Of a stretch of DNA of 64,000 nt, positions 60,172 through 64,000 are shown one piece after another. Under the pieces are notes generated by a model that did no database searches, had not been told where the DNA came from, and saw only the letters and a list, made by a program, of their open reading frames with translations. The translations under genes were made by a program, and so were the position numbers. The DNA lies in the NCBI RefSeq assembly GCF_030812315.1, contig NZ_JAUSSM010000008.1, positions 124,001-188,000 of the forward strand. The letters are read 5' to 3'. This stretch comes from Arthrobacter oryzae (lineage in GTDB: Bacteria; Actinomycetota; Actinomycetes; Actinomycetales; Micrococcaceae). Position 1 is the stretch's first letter; each line of letters begins with the position of its first letter.

Positions 60172-61353
60172 TTGACGCCGCAGACAACAGCCATATTCAG
60201 CGCTGCCGAGATCGATGCCATGGAGGCCGCCCTCGACGCGGCGCTCCAGGGCCCCCGCGGGGCAAATCCGCTGGTGGGCGCCGTCGTCGTCGGACCGGAC
60301 GGTCAGCAGCTGGTGACCGGGTACCACCGCGGTGCCGGGACCGCCCACGCGGAGGCCGACGCCATTGCCCAGGCAGCCATGAAGGGCATCGACCTGAGCG
60401 GGTCCACCATGGTGGTCACCCTGGAACCCTGCAACCACTGCGGCCGGACCGGGCCGTGCGCCCAGGCAATCATCGATGCCGGCATCGCTTCCGTGGTGTA
60501 CGCCGTGGATGACCCCCATGATCCGGCCGCGGGCGGAGCGGCAACGCTGCGGGCCGCAGGCGTCAACGTCCGTTCCGGGCTGTCCGCCCGGGCTGCATTC
60601 GAGCTGAACCGCAGGTGGTTTGAAGCAGTGCTCGCCAAGCGCCCCTTCGTCACCCTCCACATCGCCCAGACCCTGGACAGCCGCATCGCGGCAGCGGACG
60701 GCACCAGCCAGTGGATCTCCAGCCCGGAATCCCTTGCTGACAACCACGGACTCCGCAGCCGGGTTGATGCCATCCTGGTGGGCACCCAAACGCTCCTGGT
60801 GGACAACCCGCGGCTCACGGCCCGGGACGCCTCGGGCGAAGCCGCCGGCAGCCAGCCGCTGCGGGCGGTCATGGGGCTCCGCGGAATTCCCGCCGACGCC
60901 GCGATCCACGGGGACGACGGCCGCGTGCTGCACCTGCCCACCCGCGACCCGCACGAGGCCCTGGACCAACTCTTCTCCGCCGGTGTCCGGCACCTCATGG
61001 TGGAAGGCGGTTCCCGGATACTGAGCGCCTTCCTCGCCGCCGGACTGGTGGACGAACTGATTGTGTACCTGGCACCCACGCTGCTGGGCTCCGGCACGGC
61101 AGCCCTCGGTGACCTCGGCATCACCACCCTGGCTCAGGCCCAGAGCTGGGAATGGGACCAGGCGTCCGGCGGAGCAGTGCAGACCCTCGGCCGGGACCTG
61201 AGGCTGCACCTCTTCCCGGGTGAACCGGCCCCGGCACCCCAGGAAGGCGCCGCGGCCCAAGAGGCCGACTCCGAACTTTTTTCATCCCTAACCCATGTAC
61301 CCGAATCCCTACCGCACCGCACCGGCGCGGGCACCGCCACAGGAGGCCACTGA
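60172..61353 (+). CDS. ribD: bifunctional diaminohydroxyphosphoribosylaminopyrimidine deaminase / 5-amino-6-(5-phosphoribosylamino)uracil reductase
   Basis: The 393-residue protein has the N-terminal deaminase domain with zinc motifs HAEADAI and EPCNHCGRTGPC, and the C-terminal reductase domain (RPFVTLHIAQTLDSRIAAADG, VEGGSRILSAFLAAGLVDEL). It performs the second and third steps of riboflavin synthesis. I chose TTG at 60172, preceded by an AGGGAAGGAA site with a long spacing; the ATG at 60220 is the alternative. A disordered ~50-residue tail ends in the ribE overlap. Confidence 0.92.
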   Translation: MTPQTTAIFSAAEIDAMEAALDAALQGPRGANPLVGAVVVGPDGQQLVTGYHRGAGTAHAEADAIAQAAMKGIDLSGSTMVVTLEPCNHCGRTGPCAQAIIDAGIASVVYAVDDPHDPAAGGAATLRAAGVNVRSGLSARAAFELNRRWFEAVLAKRPFVTLHIAQTLDSRIAAADGTSQWISSPESLADNHGLRSRVDAILVGTQTLLVDNPRLTARDASGEAAGSQPLRAVMGLRGIPADAAIHGDDGRVLHLPTRDPHEALDQLFSAGVRHLMVEGGSRILSAFLAAGLVDELIVYLAPTLLGSGTAALGDLGITTLAQAQSWEWDQASGGAVQTLGRDLRLHLFPGEPAPAPQEGAAAQEADSELFSSLTHVPESLPHRTGAGTATGGH

Positions 61354-61997
61354 TGTTTACCGGAATTATTGCCGAACAGGGCAGGGTCCTGTCCGTCGAA
61401 CGCAACGGCGACGTCAGCGCCACGGTGCGCCTGCATGCGCCCGGCAGCACCGAGGGACTGGCACTTGGCGGCTCAGTGGCCGTCAATGGAGTGTGCCTGA
61501 CCGCCACCGCCATTGACGGCAAGGACTTCAGCGTCGACGTCATGGGCGAGACCCTGGTCCGGAGCACCATCGGAGAGCTCGACGCCGGCGACACCGTGAA
61601 CCTGGAACGCTGCGTTCCCGCCGGCGGACGCCTGGACGGACATGTTGTCCAGGGACACGTGGACGGAGTCGGCGAACTCCTCGAACGCGAGGGGCTGGGC
61701 AATTGGGACCGGCTGCGGTTCGGGGTGCCCGTGCGGCTGGCACGCTACATCGCCGAGAAGGGTTCCATCGCCGTCGACGGGGTTTCCCTCACGGTCACGG
61801 CAGTCAGCGACGCCGCGGAATCCGCCCCGTGGTTCGAGGTGGGCCTCATTCCCACCACATTGGCCGAAACCGGGCTGGGGGCGAAGAGCCCTGGAAGCAG
61901 GGTGAACCTGGAAGTTGATGTGCTGGCCAAGTACACCGAACGCCTGCTCGCCTTCGCCGGCGGCACCGCAGCAGCCGGAGCGGGGGAGTCGAAGTGA
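61353..61997 (+). CDS. ribE: riboflavin synthase alpha subunit
   Basis: The 214-residue protein has two lumazine-binding repeats starting MFTGIIAEQG and GHVVQGHVDGVGEL, the classic RibE layout. It dismutates two lumazines into riboflavin plus the pyrimidine precursor. The ATG overlaps the ribD stop (TGATG) and its end overlaps the ribB start. Confidence 0.95.
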   Translation: MFTGIIAEQGRVLSVERNGDVSATVRLHAPGSTEGLALGGSVAVNGVCLTATAIDGKDFSVDVMGETLVRSTIGELDAGDTVNLERCVPAGGRLDGHVVQGHVDGVGELLEREGLGNWDRLRFGVPVRLARYIAEKGSIAVDGVSLTVTAVSDAAESAPWFEVGLIPTTLAETGLGAKSPGSRVNLEVDVLAKYTERLLAFAGGTAAAGAGESK

Positions 61998-62731
61998 ACC
62001 AGCTCAAGCACGCGCCCGAAAACCTGGGTGCCGCCCTGTCCGCCCCGTCCGTTAATGAGCCGGCCGACGCCAGGACCGGGCTGGACCCGATCGAAGACGC
62101 CGTCCGCGCCATGGCCGCCGGTCGTCCGGTCCTCGTAGTGGACAACGAGGACCGCGAAAACGAAGGCGACATCATTTTCGCCGCCCAGCACGCCACCCCA
62201 GCCCTGATGGGGTGGACCGTCCGCTACAGCTCCGGCGTGATCTGCGTACCGCTCGACGGCGCCCGGGCCGACGCCCTGTTGCTGCCGCCGATGGTGGAGG
62301 TCAACGAGGACTCCAAGGGCACCGCCTACACCGTGTCCTGCGACGCCGCCGAAGGTGTGAGCACTGGAATCTCCGCAACGGACCGGGCACTCACTGCCCG
62401 CGTGCTGGCGGATCCCGAAAGCCGACCGGGATCAATCACCCGCCCCGGGCATGTTTTCCCGCTCCGCGCCGTTAACGGTGGAGTGCGTGAACGTCCGGGC
62501 CACACCGAAGCGGCCGTGGACCTGTGCCGGCTTGCCGGACTGGAACCGGTGGGCGTGATCGCGGAGGTTGTGTACGACGACGGAGAGATGATGCGCCTGG
62601 ACGGACTTCGCGGCTTCGCAGCAGAACATGGCTGCCCCCTGATCTCGATCGAGGATCTGGTGGCATACCTGGAAGCAGCGCAGACCACCGGACAGGCAGC
62701 GGTCCCGGCAGGGAGTGAGGAGATACGATGA
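61994..62731 (+). CDS. ribB: 3,4-dihydroxy-2-butanone 4-phosphate synthase
   Basis: The 245-residue protein shows VVDNEDRENEGDIIFAA, the metal-binding GHTEAAVDL and STGISATDR motifs of RibB. It turns ribulose 5-phosphate into the four-carbon unit of riboflavin. GTG start at 61994. It has a ~35-residue N-terminal extension. In many actinobacteria RibB is fused to RibA; here they are separate genes overlapping by four bases. Confidence 0.94.
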   Translation: MNQLKHAPENLGAALSAPSVNEPADARTGLDPIEDAVRAMAAGRPVLVVDNEDRENEGDIIFAAQHATPALMGWTVRYSSGVICVPLDGARADALLLPPMVEVNEDSKGTAYTVSCDAAEGVSTGISATDRALTARVLADPESRPGSITRPGHVFPLRAVNGGVRERPGHTEAAVDLCRLAGLEPVGVIAEVVYDDGEMMRLDGLRGFAAEHGCPLISIEDLVAYLEAAQTTGQAAVPAGSEEIR

Positions 62732-63441
62732 CGACTTCAGAGGCACGAAACGAGGTCAGGGCAGAGCGGGGGACCCACCCGGTGAGCGGGGGTCCCATCG
62801 TCCAGCTGCCCAGTGAGTTCGGCGAGTTCGTGGCACAGGCCTGGACGGACCTGGTGACCGGTGCGGAACACCTGGCGATCAGCTCCCCCCTCCCGCCGGT
62901 CGACGGAAAAGCGCCGCTGGTCCGCCTGCACTCGGAGTGCCTGACCGGAGACGTCTTCGGCTCTTACCGCTGCGACTGCGGCGAACAGCTGGCGTACGCG
63001 CTGGAAAAGATCAATGAAGAGGGCGGAACCCTGCTCTACCTGCGGGGCCAGGAAGGCCGCGGCATCGGCCTGGCCAACAAGATCAAGGCCTACGCGCTGC
63101 AGGAAGCCGGCTTCGACACCGTGGAAGCCAACGAGCAGCTGGGCCTGCCTGTTGACGCCCGCCGCTACAACGCTGCAGCGCAGATCCTGGCCGAGATGGG
63201 CCTCCAGGAAGTGCGGTTGCTGAGCAACAACCCGGACAAGCAGAACCGACTGGCGGAAGCCGGCGTAAGCGTGGTGGAAATGGTCCCGACAGAGGTGCCG
63301 TCGCGCGAGCAGAACATCCGTTACCTGCAGACCAAGAAGGACCGAATGGACCACCGGCTCACCCTGGACACCCAGGCGGCCGAGCCGGTGACGGTCCTTC
63401 CGGCCGGCAGCCAGAGCACTTTCCAGCACGAACAAGACTGA
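62728..63441 (+). CDS. ribA: GTP cyclohydrolase II
   Basis: The 237-residue protein has the zinc ligands in ECLTGDVFGSYRCDCGEQL and the RGQEGRGIGLANKI loop that binds GTP. It opens GTP in the first committed step of riboflavin synthesis. Its ATG overlaps the ribB stop. It is a stand-alone RibA rather than the usual RibBA fusion. Confidence 0.95.
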   Translation: MTTSEARNEVRAERGTHPVSGGPIVQLPSEFGEFVAQAWTDLVTGAEHLAISSPLPPVDGKAPLVRLHSECLTGDVFGSYRCDCGEQLAYALEKINEEGGTLLYLRGQEGRGIGLANKIKAYALQEAGFDTVEANEQLGLPVDARRYNAAAQILAEMGLQEVRLLSNNPDKQNRLAEAGVSVVEMVPTEVPSREQNIRYLQTKKDRMDHRLTLDTQAAEPVTVLPAGSQSTFQHEQD

Positions 63442-63485
63442 CCCGAACAAGACTGACCAACAGAGAACGAACCAGGAGACTTTTA

Positions 63486-63971
63486 ATGAGTGGACACGGC
63501 GCACCGGAGATTGACCTCACCACCCTCGACCCGGCGGAGACGTCGCAGCTGAAGCTGGCCATCGTGGCCGCCAGCTGGCACACCCAGATCATGGACGGGC
63601 TGCTGGACGGCGCCCTCCGCGCCGCGAAGGACGCCGGCATCAACGAACCCACTGTCCTGCGGGTGCCAGGCAGCTTCGAGCTCCCCGTGGCCGCCGCCCG
63701 TCTGGCGAAGCACTTCGATGCCGTCGTGGCGCTTGGCGTCGTGATCCGCGGCGGCACACCGCACTTCGAATACGTCTGCGAGGCGGCCACGATGGGCCTC
63801 ACCGACGTCAGCGTCAACACGGGCGTACCCGTTGGCTTCGGAGTGCTCACGTGCGACACCGAACAGCAGGGCCTGGACCGTGCGGGCCTGCCCGGTTCCA
63901 AAGAGGACAAGGGCCACGAGGCCGTCACCGCTGCGCTGGCCACCGCCGTGACCCTGAAGCAGTACCGGTAA
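63486..63971 (+). CDS. ribH: 6,7-dimethyl-8-ribityllumazine synthase
   Basis: The 161-residue protein shows VAASWHTQI at the first loop, the VIRGGTPHFEYVC segment and GVPVGFGVLTCDTEQQG. It condenses the RibB and RibD products into lumazine and forms a shell in most bacteria. It lies 44 bases after ribA with an AGGAG ribosome site and is the last gene of the FMN-regulated operon in this window. A few residues in the C-terminal RAGLPGSKEDKGHEA segment differ from the usual RAG-TK-GNKG motif. Confidence 0.94.
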   Translation: MSGHGAPEIDLTTLDPAETSQLKLAIVAASWHTQIMDGLLDGALRAAKDAGINEPTVLRVPGSFELPVAAARLAKHFDAVVALGVVIRGGTPHFEYVCEAATMGLTDVSVNTGVPVGFGVLTCDTEQQGLDRAGLPGSKEDKGHEAVTAALATAVTLKQYR

Positions 63972-64000
63972 AGGCGTGCCCTTGCTTGCTCCGGTCCTGC

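Overview
This is a high-GC actinobacterial chromosome segment, most likely from Arthrobacter or Pseudarthrobacter (Micrococcaceae). The evidence is the fused CydDC exporter, SepH, paired RCK/TrkA proteins, ZapE, the DUF3000/3093/3159/3710/4193/5998/6421 families, frequent GTG and TTG starts, and start-stop overlaps. Nearly everything reads as core genome. I see no phage, transposon, integrase, CRISPR array or rRNA operon. The assignment rests on protein family and gene-order recognition, not on a database search.

Layout. 1-5.5 kb: end of cytochrome bd oxidase subunit II, the CydDC exporter and a tandem GNAT. 5.6-14.2 kb: DinB-like protein and type IIA topoisomerase A subunit (minus); a GNAT/acyl-CoA-synthetase-like protein acetyltransferase, DUF5998, a phosphodiesterase and thymidine kinase (plus). 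14.2-20.9 kb: SepH, DUF4193, DUF3093, dUTPase, DUF3710, OB-fold, DUF3159, then two RCK proteins. 21-30.9 kb: APC permease, TRAM-domain RNA methyltransferase, aconitase, DXP synthase, DUF402, a WGR-like unknown and a small helix-hairpin-helix protein. 30.9-36.2 kb: aldo/keto reductase, nucleoside hydrolase and a complete ECF transporter (S, T and fused ATPase). 36.3-42 kb: glycosyltransferase/TetR divergent pair and the fadA-fadB beta-oxidation pair. 42.2-48.7 kb: RNase D, DUF3000, threonine aldolase, SDR, DUF6421, MsrB and an unknown, all minus. 48.9-53.8 kb: alpha/beta hydrolase, YbaK, SufE, sulfurtransferase, ZapE and an orphan antitoxin-like protein. 53.9-55 kb: six tRNA genes (2 Val-GAC, 2 Gly-GCC, 1 Cys-GCA on minus; 1 Val-CAC on plus). 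55-64 kb: a stand-alone PD-(D/E)XK nuclease-like protein, def-fmt-rsmB-rpe, and an FMN-riboswitch-led ribD-ribE-ribB-ribA-ribH operon.

How the genes work together. The rib operon makes lumazine and riboflavin under FMN control. def and fmt handle N-terminal formylation. Sulfurtransferase and SufE move sulfur. fadA-fadB perform beta-oxidation from a promoter that carries a perfect palindrome. The ECF transporter beside a nucleoside hydrolase suggests uptake of a nucleoside-related compound. The two RCK proteins beside an APC permease suggest ligand-gated cation or amino-acid transport.

I did not find a clear new multi-gene system. The best leads are the orphan PD-(D/E)XK protein, the nucleoside-hydrolase/ECF locus, three well-formed operators, and several enzymes with missing or altered signature residues.
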